Positions 1 to 5,163 of a DNA stretch of 5,245 nt are shown piece by piece. A program made the position numbers and the translations under genes. Position 1 is the stretch's first letter; every line of letters begins with the position of its first letter. A model generated the notes under the pieces. That model was not told where the DNA came from. It saw nothing but the letters and a program-made list of their open reading frames with translations, and did not search any database. The stretch comes from Eggerthellaceae bacterium (lineage in GTDB: Bacteria > Actinomycetota > Coriobacteriia > Coriobacteriales > Eggerthellaceae): the NCBI GenBank assembly GCA_003452695.1, contig DMNP01000348.1:1-5245 (forward strand), written 5' to 3'.

Positions 1-790
1 GGCCGTTCAGGTCTTTCACCACGCGCTCGTAAGGCCATATCTTCAGCTCGGTGTCGGCGAAGAGCACGGCCAGGAAATAGTCGGATTCCTCGGTCGGCTC
101 CGACGACCCGCGCGCCACGCGGCGGGCCTTCGCGACCTCCGAAGCGGCGGCTATGCGATGGTGGCCGTCGGCGATGTACACGCGCCCGAGCGCGTCGAAC
201 CGCGCGGCGACCGTTTCGGCGAACTCGTCGGGAACAGCGAAGCCGCGGTGGCGCACGCCGTCGTCGGCCGTGAAATCGAACAGCGACTCGCCGCATTTCA
301 CCTGTTCGTAGATCCGCGCGAGCTCTTCGTCGAAATGATGGGCCAGGAATATGGGGCCGGTTTGCGCCTCGCAGCCGCGCACGTGGTTAATGCGGTCGAC
401 TTCCTTGTCGACGCGGGTCGACTCGTGCTCCTTCACGATGCCGTTCAGGTAGTCGTCGATGGCCACGCATCCGACCAGGCCCGTCTGCACGCGCCCGTCC
501 ATTGTCAGCTCGTACAGGTAGAACATCTCGTCGGAATCGACGACGTAGGTCCCGCGTGTCTTCAGGTCGCGCAGCATGGCGCCTGCCTTCAGGTACACGA
601 GCAAGTCGAAGGGATCGGTGCCGGCCGGGAAATTGACGACCGGCTCGTCGATAGCCAGAAACGACTGCGGATTGTCGGCCACGATCTTGCGCGCCTCGGG
701 CACGCTCTGCACGTCGTAGGGAAGCGCCGCGACCACCGGCGCCGATTCTGCTGTAGCCCGAATTGCCTTGAACGGCCTTACGTCTGCCAT
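1..790 (-). CDS. DUF1015-family (COG4198) protein, N-terminal part, cut by the window edge
   Basis: The reading frame is open from the ATG at 790-788 to base 1, giving 263 codons of a family usually just over 400 aa, so the C-terminus lies outside the window. Landmarks are those I know from DUF1015: RPFKAIR at residues 5-11, LPYDV at 23-27, KEHESTR with KEVDR at 120-133, QTGPIFLA at 143-150, YIADGHHR at 205-212, and FLAVLF...ELKIWPYERVVKDLNG at 239-263. No signal peptide or membrane segment is visible, so the protein is probably cytoplasmic. The start is supported by GGAGGGGG at 805-798, seven bases upstream. The biochemical role of the family is not established; in other Firmicutes and Actinobacteria it is often found near serine biosynthesis genes (serA/serC), but no such neighbour is visible here. 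The gene follows telA on the same strand after 238 bp, so co-transcription is possible but not shown. The family call is firm; the function is open. Confidence 0.9.
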   Translation of the reverse strand, partial: MADVRPFKAIRATAESAPVVAALPYDVQSVPEARKIVADNPQSFLAIDEPVVNFPAGTDPFDLLVYLKAGAMLRDLKTRGTYVVDSDEMFYLYELTMDGRVQTGLVGCVAIDDYLNGIVKEHESTRVDKEVDRINHVRGCEAQTGPIFLAHHFDEELARIYEQVKCGESLFDFTADDGVRHRGFAVPDEFAETVAARFDALGRVYIADGHHRIAAASEVAKARRVARGSSEPTEESDYFLAVLFADTELKIWPYERVVKDLNG

Positions 791-797
791 GTGTTAA

Positions 798-805
798 CCC
801 CCTCC
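798..805 (-). promoter_or_regulatory. Strong ribosome binding site of the DUF1015 gene
   Basis: On the minus strand GGAGGGGG is followed by a seven-base spacer (TTAACAC) and the ATG at 790. This fixes the start codon. The AGGGG part (803-799) is complementary to CCCCT at 815-811, the end of the hairpin just upstream, so access to it could depend on leader folding. Confidence 0.8.
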
Positions 806-810
806 AAGCA

Positions 811-841
811 AGGGGCGGAAGGCTTTCGTTCTTCCGCCCCT
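811..841 (-). other. Perfect 11-bp hairpin in the leader of the DUF1015 gene
   Basis: AGGGGCGGAAG (811-821) and CTTCCGCCCCT (831-841) are exact reverse complements around a 9-base loop. Neither strand has a T-run after the stem, so it is a poor fit to an intrinsic terminator. On the minus strand the stem ends only five bases before the ribosome binding site. It may be a leader structure, a transcript-end or stability element for telA mRNA, or a weak terminator. The palindrome is certain; its role is inferred. Confidence 0.6.
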
Positions 842-1028
842 GTCATGCAAGCCGAACGGTTCTATCCCGACTTGCAGCCATTTCGCGTTGTCCGGCCAGC
901 CCGTGCTCCTGGTTGCCATGGATACCTTCGCCATCTTGCCGCAGTATCCCATCATATCGAATGATACGTTGCTTCAGAGACGATGCAGCATCCAGGCAGG
1001 CTCGATTGCAGTAGCCGGCGCTTGTCGC

Positions 1029-2213
1029 CTAGTTCTTGCCCGGCAGCGCAGCCCGCGCCTGGCCGTCGTCGTCGGCGCCGAGCAGGTTCGCGCCTTCCAG
1101 CTGCTGCAGGTACTTCTCGCCCGTGTCGGCCATTTCCTGGAATTCCAGGATGGACTGGCGAATCATGGGCAGCGCCTCTTGCTTGTAGGTGCTGATGTCC
1201 TCGAGCGCCTGGATCGTGTCGGCGAAGGCCTGCTTCAGCGTGTCGGCCGAAATGTTGGCCTCGGTGGCCTGGCGCTGAATCTCGCCGCCCTGCTCCTTCA
1301 GCATGCGCGATGTTGCCGCGATCATGTTGTTGGTGGTCTCGTTCAGCACCGTGATCTTCTCGAGCACGATGTTCTGGTTGTACAGCGCGCCTGCCACCAT
1401 CACGGCCACGCGCAGGGCCGACACCGTCACGTTCTCGGCGCGGTCCACGGCGCGGATGAGCTCCATGTTGTTGCGTCGCACGACGTTCATGGCCACGATG
1501 CCCTGTTGGTTCACAACCAGGAGCTGCTGGAAATCCAGAATCTTCTGGCGCAATGGGAACAATACCTCTTCTTCCACGAACTTTATCTTCTCGGGGTCGG
1601 TGTTTATGTCCGCACGCGCCTTGTCCACGGCCTGGGTCAGGTAGTTGTCCAGGTCGGTCGCCATCGCAATCTGCTGGTTCAGCTGCTTGGTCAGGTCGCG
1701 CATCGTGTTCTCTTCGAGCTCGAGCGTGGTGTTGTCGTTCTTCAGCGACTGCTTGCCCTTCTCCAGCGATTCCACGATGCTCGCTATTTCGTCGTCGGCT
1801 TTCTTGTAACGCTCGAAATAGCGCTTGATGGGGCTGAACAGCTTGCCGAAGGGGCCGGTTTTCGTGAACTCGATGCCCGACGGATCCAGCTCGCGCATCT
1901 GGATTGCCAGCTCTTCCAGGCCCTTGGCCACTTCGCCGGTTTCGCCGCCGCTCTTGGAAAGCTGCGACATGCTGCGCGACAGCATGTCGTTTTTCGTGGC
2001 GGACTTGCGCACGATATCGCTGCCCATTTCCTCGACCGCCTTGGTCAGCGCACGGCGCTCGGCGAACGAGTCCAGGTCGATGGCCATTATCTGCTCGCCC
2101 TTCTGGGCAGCGGCGCTATCGATGACCTCGGCATGCTGCTCGGTTACCGCCAGCTCCTCTTCGACTGTTTCCTTTGCCTTTTCCAAGTCGGGTACGTTCA
2201 GATCGAAATCCAT
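1029..2213 (-). CDS. telA: TelA-family protein ('toxic anion resistance')
   Basis: This is a complete 394-aa protein, a normal length for the TelA family (PF05816). It is soluble, highly charged and mostly helical, with no signal peptide or membrane segment. Family landmarks: GSDIVRKS near 64-71; a long helical stretch with GPFGKLFSPIKRYFERYKKAD at about 120-140; then the diagnostic core, with VNQQG at 234-238, AMNVVRRNNMELIRAVDRA at 241-259, VTVSALRVAV at 262-271 and LYNQNIVLEKI...LNETTNNMI at 277-298. The family is named for tellurite resistance of plasmid-borne members; chromosomal members are linked to envelope and antimicrobial stress, and the molecular activity is not settled. I chose the ATG at 2213 because AGGGAG (2227-2222) lies eight bases upstream. 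An upstream in-frame ATG at 2444 would add 77 Arg-rich, family-unlike residues and remove the promoter. The partner often seen beside telA, XpaC (5-bromo-4-chloroindolyl phosphate hydrolysis protein), is not adjacent: the gene upstream is divergent and unrelated. The family is sure; its role here is not. Confidence 0.93.
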   Translation of the reverse strand: MDFDLNVPDLEKAKETVEEELAVTEQHAEVIDSAAAQKGEQIMAIDLDSFAERRALTKAVEEMGSDIVRKSATKNDMLSRSMSQLSKSGGETGEVAKGLEELAIQMRELDPSGIEFTKTGPFGKLFSPIKRYFERYKKADDEIASIVESLEKGKQSLKNDNTTLELEENTMRDLTKQLNQQIAMATDLDNYLTQAVDKARADINTDPEKIKFVEEEVLFPLRQKILDFQQLLVVNQQGIVAMNVVRRNNMELIRAVDRAENVTVSALRVAVMVAGALYNQNIVLEKITVLNETTNNMIAATSRMLKEQGGEIQRQATEANISADTLKQAFADTIQALEDISTYKQEALPMIRQSILEFQEMADTGEKYLQQLEGANLLGADDDGQARAALPGKN

Positions 2214-2243
2214 TGCGGGCTCTCCCTTCGTCGTGCTGAACCG

Positions 2244-2264
2244 TTGCAAACCGCTTGTGCAAAC
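2244..2264. repeat. TGCAAAC direct repeat and TTGCA/TGCAA dyad at the telA start region
   Basis: TGCAAAC occurs at 2245-2251 and again at 2258-2264, 13 bp apart. TTGCA (2244-2248) and TGCAA (2258-2262) also form an inverted repeat with a 9-base centre. The cluster lies just downstream of the candidate telA -10, over the predicted transcription start, which is where a repressor operator would act. No regulator gene is present in the window to match it. Confidence 0.35.
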
Positions 2265-2265
2265 A

Positions 2266-2274
2266 AATATATCA
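2266..2274 (-). promoter_or_regulatory. Candidate extended -10 promoter of telA
   Basis: On the minus strand the sequence reads TGATATATT, matching the extended -10 pattern TGnTATAAT with one mismatch in the hexamer. It sits in the most AT-rich patch of the divergent region. No good -35 lies 17 bp upstream, which extended -10 promoters can tolerate. Transcription would start near 2259, leaving a leader of about 45 nt. This is motif evidence only. Confidence 0.45.
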
Positions 2275-2475
2275 CGAACCCGAAACCAGCTTCCCGCAAC
2301 ATTGCTTCGCCCATAAACAGCGGGCGTTCTGCGCAACAGCCTGGCCAGCACGATTGTTCGCAGTCCACCCTGCGCTGCCCGGAAGGCCGGGCGCGAGGGC
2401 ATGCAAACCAAAACAATTCGCACAATGGAGCGTATCGTCTTCATCGAACGCGTTTCCCCGCTTGCGAATTTCGTC

Positions 2476-2481
2476 TAGAAT
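2476..2481 (+). promoter_or_regulatory. Candidate -10 box of the BspA-like repeat-protein gene
   Basis: TAGAAT matches the -10 consensus at five of six positions. The hexamer 17 bp upstream, TTTCCC (2453-2458), is a weak -35. Transcription would start near 2487 and leave a leader of about 88 nt before the ATG at 2575. The call rests on the -10 and its position alone. Confidence 0.35.
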
Positions 2482-2574
2482 CGCAATGGGCGCGACGGGC
2501 GTGAGAGCACGATGCCGCGAAATCGTGCCAGCAAACGTTGCGAGGGACCGCACACGAAGGGCAGGTGGCGCATC

Positions 2575-4104
2575 ATGCGTATTGCGAGTCATAAAGTTCT
2601 ATCGGGGGCCGCGCTTCTTCTGGCGGGAGCGTTCATGCTCTGTCTCCTGCTGGCCAATGCATGGGAAAGCCCGCAGCGAGCATACGCAGATGACACGGCC
2701 CTGGCGTCGGGGCGGCTTGCCGCGCAGGCTGGCACAGACGATTTTCACGCAGTGCTTCACGACGACGGTGCGTTGGTCTTCCAGGCAGAGGCCCCGTCTG
2801 CTTCGGATTCGAGCGTGCGGGCCGTATACGCGGGCAGCCTCGAAGGATATGCTAGCAAGCGGGCGGTTCCCTGGCTGCAGGATGTAGAGCAAATCAAGAC
2901 GGCTCGGTTCGCTGACAGCTTCGCCGCGCTTCGGCCCCAATCGCTGAAGCTCTGGTTCGCCGGTTGCGAGAACCTCGAATACGTGGACCTGCGCAATTTG
3001 GACGCTTCGCAATCAACGTCCATGCAAAAGATGTTCGAGGACTGTTCGGCGCTCGCTCGAATCGATGGGCTGGAGGGTTTCGACACCTCGTCCTCCACCT
3101 ACTTCGGATCGATGTTCAGCGGATGCTCCAGCCTGAAGAGCTTAGACGTTTCCGGATTCGACGCCTCGCACGTGCAAGTGCTGTGCTTCATGTTCAACGG
3201 TTGTTCCAGCTTGCAGACGTTGAACATGGCAGGCCCGGGATGGAAGACCTCTTCGCTTACGCTTATGGTGCACGTCTGGGAAGGTTGCAGTTCGCTGAAG
3301 TCGTTGGACCTGTCGTATCTCGACACATCGCATGTCCGCAGCATGACCTACGATTTCAACGGGTGCTCATCGTTGGAGTATCTGGACCTGTCTGGCGCGG
3401 ATACGACCGGCATCGGGAACCTTGAGCATCTATTCGATGGCTGCTCCAAGCTGTCTACGGTGAAACTCGGCAGCGCATTCTCCTTCCGGGGCTCTTCCAA
3501 AACCGCGCAATGCACGCTGCCCGAGGGAAACTGGAAGTCGTCTGCAACGGGCATGGTGCACGCGCACGACGAGGTGCCGGAAGGCATTGCCGCGACATAC
3601 GTGAAGGTGGCAGCGCAAGGAGACGGCTCGACAGGTGGCCAGGTCGATACGGGCGAAACGGAAAGCGAGTCGCGAAGCGGGACTTCGGATGCAGGGAGCG
3701 GCGGCGCCAAACCAACCGCGCCGGCGAAGCCTGCGAGCGGGATGGCCGTGGGAAAGACCGTCAAAGTGGGAGGAAGCACCTATAAGGTAACCGACAACGA
3801 GAGGCCAGCCGTAACGTTTGCGAAAGCGCCTAAGGCCCAGAGCCGGGTGGTAGTGCCTGCATCGGTTCTCATAAAGGGAAAGCGCTATGCCGTGAAGGGC
3901 ATTTCGCCAAGGGCCTTCAAAGGCTCGGCAGCCAAAACCGTGGTGGTGAAGACAAAGGGCCTGACCAAGAACTCGGTGAAATCCTGCTTCAAGGGGGCGG
4001 CGAAGCTGAAGACCGTAAAAGTCCATGCGTCGAAACTCCGTGCGTACCGGGCAATTTTCAAGAAAGGCAACAGCGGCAAGACGGTCAGCGTGAAGCGCAG
4101 GTAA
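2575..4104 (+). CDS. Secreted BspA-like (DUF285) repeat protein
   Basis: This 509-aa protein is probably surface-associated or released. Residues 1-38 are a signal peptide: a short basic start (RIASHK), a hydrophobic core from VLSGAALLLAG to CLLLANA, and an AYA|DD cleavage site. Residues about 123-302 hold seven BspA-like units (PF03382 type) with the pattern MF.GCSSLk.LDlS.fDtS.v..M. Their conserved Cys are at 131, 157, 184, 210, 238, 264 and 290, spaced 26-28. A low-complexity Ser/Gly/Glu/Pro linker follows (about 348-391). The basic C-terminal domain (393-509) contains GKTVKVGGSTYKV, an AFKGS...CFKGAAKLKTVKV repeat and an IFKKGNSGKTVSVKRR end, a terminus I associate with Coriobacteriia surface proteins. 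There is no LPxTG motif and no C-terminal membrane helix. I chose ATG 2575 because AGGTGG (2563-2568) lies six bases upstream and the signal peptide then begins correctly; ATG 2512 would add 21 residues ahead of it. Related proteins bind host proteins or act in adhesion; the ligand here is unknown. Confidence 0.9.
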   Translation: MRIASHKVLSGAALLLAGAFMLCLLLANAWESPQRAYADDTALASGRLAAQAGTDDFHAVLHDDGALVFQAEAPSASDSSVRAVYAGSLEGYASKRAVPWLQDVEQIKTARFADSFAALRPQSLKLWFAGCENLEYVDLRNLDASQSTSMQKMFEDCSALARIDGLEGFDTSSSTYFGSMFSGCSSLKSLDVSGFDASHVQVLCFMFNGCSSLQTLNMAGPGWKTSSLTLMVHVWEGCSSLKSLDLSYLDTSHVRSMTYDFNGCSSLEYLDLSGADTTGIGNLEHLFDGCSKLSTVKLGSAFSFRGSSKTAQCTLPEGNWKSSATGMVHAHDEVPEGIAATYVKVAAQGDGSTGGQVDTGETESESRSGTSDAGSGGAKPTAPAKPASGMAVGKTVKVGGSTYKVTDNERPAVTFAKAPKAQSRVVVPASVLIKGKRYAVKGISPRAFKGSAAKTVVVKTKGLTKNSVKSCFKGAAKLKTVKVHASKLRAYRAIFKKGNSGKTVSVKRR

Positions 4105-4206
4105 AGCCGTTCGGGCAAGACCCGCAATGCCTTCGGCCATCATCTAGAAACGACGAGCAAATCATTCCGACCCAGAAGCGCCGAGGTGCGCCGCAAGCAA
4201 GTGCCA

Positions 4207-4244
4207 CCGCAGCGGGAAAGGCATAACAGCGCCCTGTTATGCCT
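4207..4244. repeat. REP-like palindromic repeat, copy 1 (intact hairpin)
   Basis: A short palindrome, CCGC-A-GCGG (4207-4215), is followed by a perfect 11-bp stem, AGGCATAACAG (4219-4229) with CTGTTATGCCT (4234-4244), around a four-base loop. Its first 23 bases match those of a second copy about 100 bp on, apart from one extra G. No T-run follows, so it is a poor classical terminator, but it lies about 100 nt after the repeat-protein gene and could protect or define that mRNA's 3' end. Confidence 0.7.
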
Positions 4245-4310
4245 GTCGTCATCCGGGATTGCTGTTCGCCAGCGTTCTGGTCTGCAAAGATCCCTGGTCA
4301 GCGAATGCGT

Positions 4311-4346
4311 CCGCAGCGGAAAGGCATAACAGTACCTTGTTAGGCT
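4311..4346. repeat. REP-like palindromic repeat, copy 2 (decayed hairpin)
   Basis: CCGCAGCGG, then AAAGGCATAACAG, repeats copy 1 with a single base missing. The second arm, TTGTTAGGCT (4337-4346), differs from copy 1 by a missing T and two changes, so the stem now has a bulged A4326, a G-G mismatch and a G-T pair. The better conservation of the first arm suggests that the two copies share an origin and this one is drifting. Confidence 0.65.
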
Positions 4347-4385
4347 GATGGCTGATGTCTGACGACCTGAACCTCTATCGTGCGG

Positions 4386-4434
4386 AGACTGGCAGCATCG
4401 GGGTTCGGGTTGCGAAGCGCCCCCGTGTCAGTTT
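4386..4434 (+). other. Long bulged stem-loop upstream of the small secreted-protein gene
   Basis: The outer helix pairs AGACTGGCA (4386-4394) with TGTCAGTTT (4426-4434), nine pairs of which two are G-T. After a four-base bulge (4395-4398), CGGGG (4399-4403) pairs with CCCCG (4421-4425), and TTCG (4404-4407) pairs with CGAA (4413-4416) around GGTTG, leaving a GCGC bulge (4417-4420). All helices stack into one hairpin ending about 125 nt before the ATG at 4560. It may be a leader RNA structure; no known riboswitch class fits. Confidence 0.45.
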
Positions 4435-4483
4435 GGGACGCAAAAAATGGACCAATCGGCCCCTCTTTCAGATGCAGGTCCTC

Positions 4484-4507
4484 CTTAACGGTCCGACCGC
4501 TCTTAAG
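4484..4507. other. Interrupted dyad upstream of the small secreted-protein gene
   Basis: CGGTC (4489-4493) and GACCG (4495-4499) form a palindrome around one base. It is flanked by CTTAA (4484-4488) and TTAAG (4503-4507), which are also complementary but offset by a three-base CTC insertion. The site lies about 50 nt before the start codon and could be an operator or an RNA hairpin; the sequence does not say which. Confidence 0.4.
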
Positions 4508-4559
4508 TGGCTGCGAGCAGAAAGCATGTGCGCCCATCGGGCGCGGAAAGGGGAGGGCC

Positions 4560-5099
4560 ATGGAAAAAATGAGGGTTGGAAGCCGGTCGGCGTCTGCGAC
4601 GCTGTTCGCATTCGCATTCGCATTCGCATTCGCGCTGGCATTCGTGCCGACGCTGGCGCTGGCGGCGCAGGAATCCGGCACCGACTACACGGTGGCCTTC
4701 AAAGCCAACACCAACGTGGGCACCGCCACGCTAACGGTAACGGGCAAGGGCAAGTACAAGGGCAGCGCGTCCAAGACCTTCGCGATAACGAAGGCCAAGA
4801 ACACCGTCGCCTCTTCGAAGGCCTCGGTGAAGAAGGCCTTCGAGGCGAAGGCGCTGAAGAAGAAGGCCCAGACGGTGGCCCTTCCCAAGGTAGCGGCCAA
4901 GTTCGGCAAGGCAACCTGGTCGGTGAAGGCGAAGGACAAGAAGAAGGTCCTTTCGCTGAAGGGCGGCAAGGTGCGGGTGAAGAAGGGCGCGAAGCCCGGC
5001 ACCTACACCATGAAGCTCGTCGCGTCGGTGAAGGGCACCGCCAACTACGGCGGGGCCGCCACGAAGGCGATAACGGTGAAGGTGACCGTGAAGAAATAG
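4560..5099 (+). CDS. Small Lys-rich secreted protein with Ig-like surface modules
   Basis: This is a 179-aa protein with a signal peptide (basic start with R5 and R9, a core of five Phe-Ala pairs at 16-25, cleavage at about LALA|AQ near 35). The mature part is about 144 aa with roughly 33 Lys and only four acidic residues. It has two visible modules. The first (about 41-77) reads DYTVAFKANTNVG, TATLTVTGKGKYKG, KTFAIT, the Ig-like unit repeated in many Coriobacteriia and Firmicutes surface proteins. The second (about 78-179) matches the KKKAQTVALPKVAAKFGK...GGKVRVKKGAKPGTYTMKLVAS...TVKVTVKK unit that often ends such proteins. I know these mainly as parts of large proteins, so a stand-alone pair is unusual. 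There is no sorting signal or C-terminal anchor. A purine-rich SD, AAGGGGAGG (4548-4556), lies close to ATG 4560; ATG 4569, three codons in, is an alternative start with wider spacing. The module identities are from memory; the function is unknown. Confidence 0.85.
   Translation: MEKMRVGSRSASATLFAFAFAFAFALAFVPTLALAAQESGTDYTVAFKANTNVGTATLTVTGKGKYKGSASKTFAITKAKNTVASSKASVKKAFEAKALKKKAQTVALPKVAAKFGKATWSVKAKDKKKVLSLKGGKVRVKKGAKPGTYTMKLVASVKGTANYGGAATKAITVKVTVKK
4605..4634 (+). repeat. In-frame TTCGCA hexanucleotide tandem repeat in a signal peptide
   Basis: Four exact TTCGCA units (4605-4628) are followed by a fifth, TTCGCG. Each encodes Phe-Ala, together giving (FA)5 in the hydrophobic core of the signal peptide. 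Because the unit is six bases, slippage would add or remove two core residues without shifting the frame. Confidence 0.9.
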
Positions 5100-5123
5100 C
5101 GTTCGGGCACGCACGGCTCGATT

Positions 5124-5163
5124 GCGAAGCGCCCTGCCCGCGTGGCAGGGCGCTTCGCTTTCT
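5124..5163 (+). terminator. Intrinsic terminator of the small secreted-protein gene
   Basis: A perfect 15-bp stem, GCGAAGCGCCCTGCC (5124-5138) with GGCAGGGCGCTTCGC (5144-5158), has a five-base loop and is followed by TTTCT on the plus strand. It starts 24 bases after the stop codon. The T-run is short but the stem is very strong. On the minus strand nothing T-rich follows, so it works mainly for plus-strand transcripts. Confidence 0.85.

Larger units (their letters stand above)
791..1028. other. Gap between telA and the DUF1015 gene
   Basis: No coding frame with a start and SD is convincing here. Towards the DUF1015 gene there is a possible minus-strand -10 (TATGAT, 956-951), but no good -35 at 16-18 bp, so I do not call a promoter. 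A small ATCAT/ATGAT dyad (951-955, 961-965) surrounds the same spot. Near the end is the leader hairpin at 811-841. No T-tailed terminator for telA is visible, so read-through from telA is plausible. Confidence 0.5.
2214..2574. other. Divergent intergenic region between telA and the repeat-protein gene
   Basis: These 361 bp separate two outward-facing genes. The region holds the telA promoter candidate with its TGCAAAC repeats at the left, a -10-like TAGAAT for the plus-strand gene at the right, and in the middle a GC-rich hairpin: GCCCGG (2377-2382), loop AAGG, CCGGGC (2387-2392). That hairpin can be lengthened by three base pairs if T2376 is bulged. The hairpin lies upstream of both predicted start sites and has no T-run. 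Both strands stay open in some frames, but none has a start, an SD and a recognisable product. Confidence 0.6.
4105..4559. other. Structured intergenic region between the two secreted-protein genes
   Basis: These 455 bp contain no gene I can support, but are dense in dyads: a weak CGGG/CCCG hairpin just after the stop (4112-4124), two copies of a REP-like palindromic repeat (4207-4244 and 4311-4346), a long bulged stem-loop (4386-4434), a GGACC/GGTCC pair (4449-4453, 4477-4481) and another dyad (4484-4507). Coding-looking frames starting at ATG 4355 or GTG 4380 run through it, but lack an SD and known domains. No clear -35/-10 pair for the downstream gene is visible. Confidence 0.65.

Noticed and set aside
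158..964. 268-codon plus-strand open frame opposite the DUF1015 gene
   Set aside because: Antisense shadow; the minus strand carries clear DUF1015 motifs through the same bases.
2214..2444. 77-residue N-terminal extension of TelA from ATG 2444
   Set aside because: The added residues are Arg-rich and unlike the family, there is no SD at 2444, and the extension covers a promoter-like element and a good SD for the ATG at 2213.
888..2504. 538-codon plus-strand open frame opposite telA
   Set aside because: It is the antisense shadow of telA: His/Leu/Arg/Val-rich, without domains or a start signal, while the minus strand gives an unmistakable TelA protein.
4434..4450. GGGACGCAAA resembles the conserved core of the class I cyclic di-GMP (GEMM) riboswitch
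   Set aside because: The other hallmarks are missing: no GGCAAACC-type segment and GAAA tetraloop in the preceding arm, and no matching tetraloop-receptor arm after it. The short match alone can occur by chance.
4380..4559. In-frame GTG 4380 extension of the small secreted protein by 60 residues
   Set aside because: No SD precedes it, it would bury the signal peptide inside the protein, and the region has RNA-like dyads. ATG 4560 has a purine-rich SD and a proper signal peptide.
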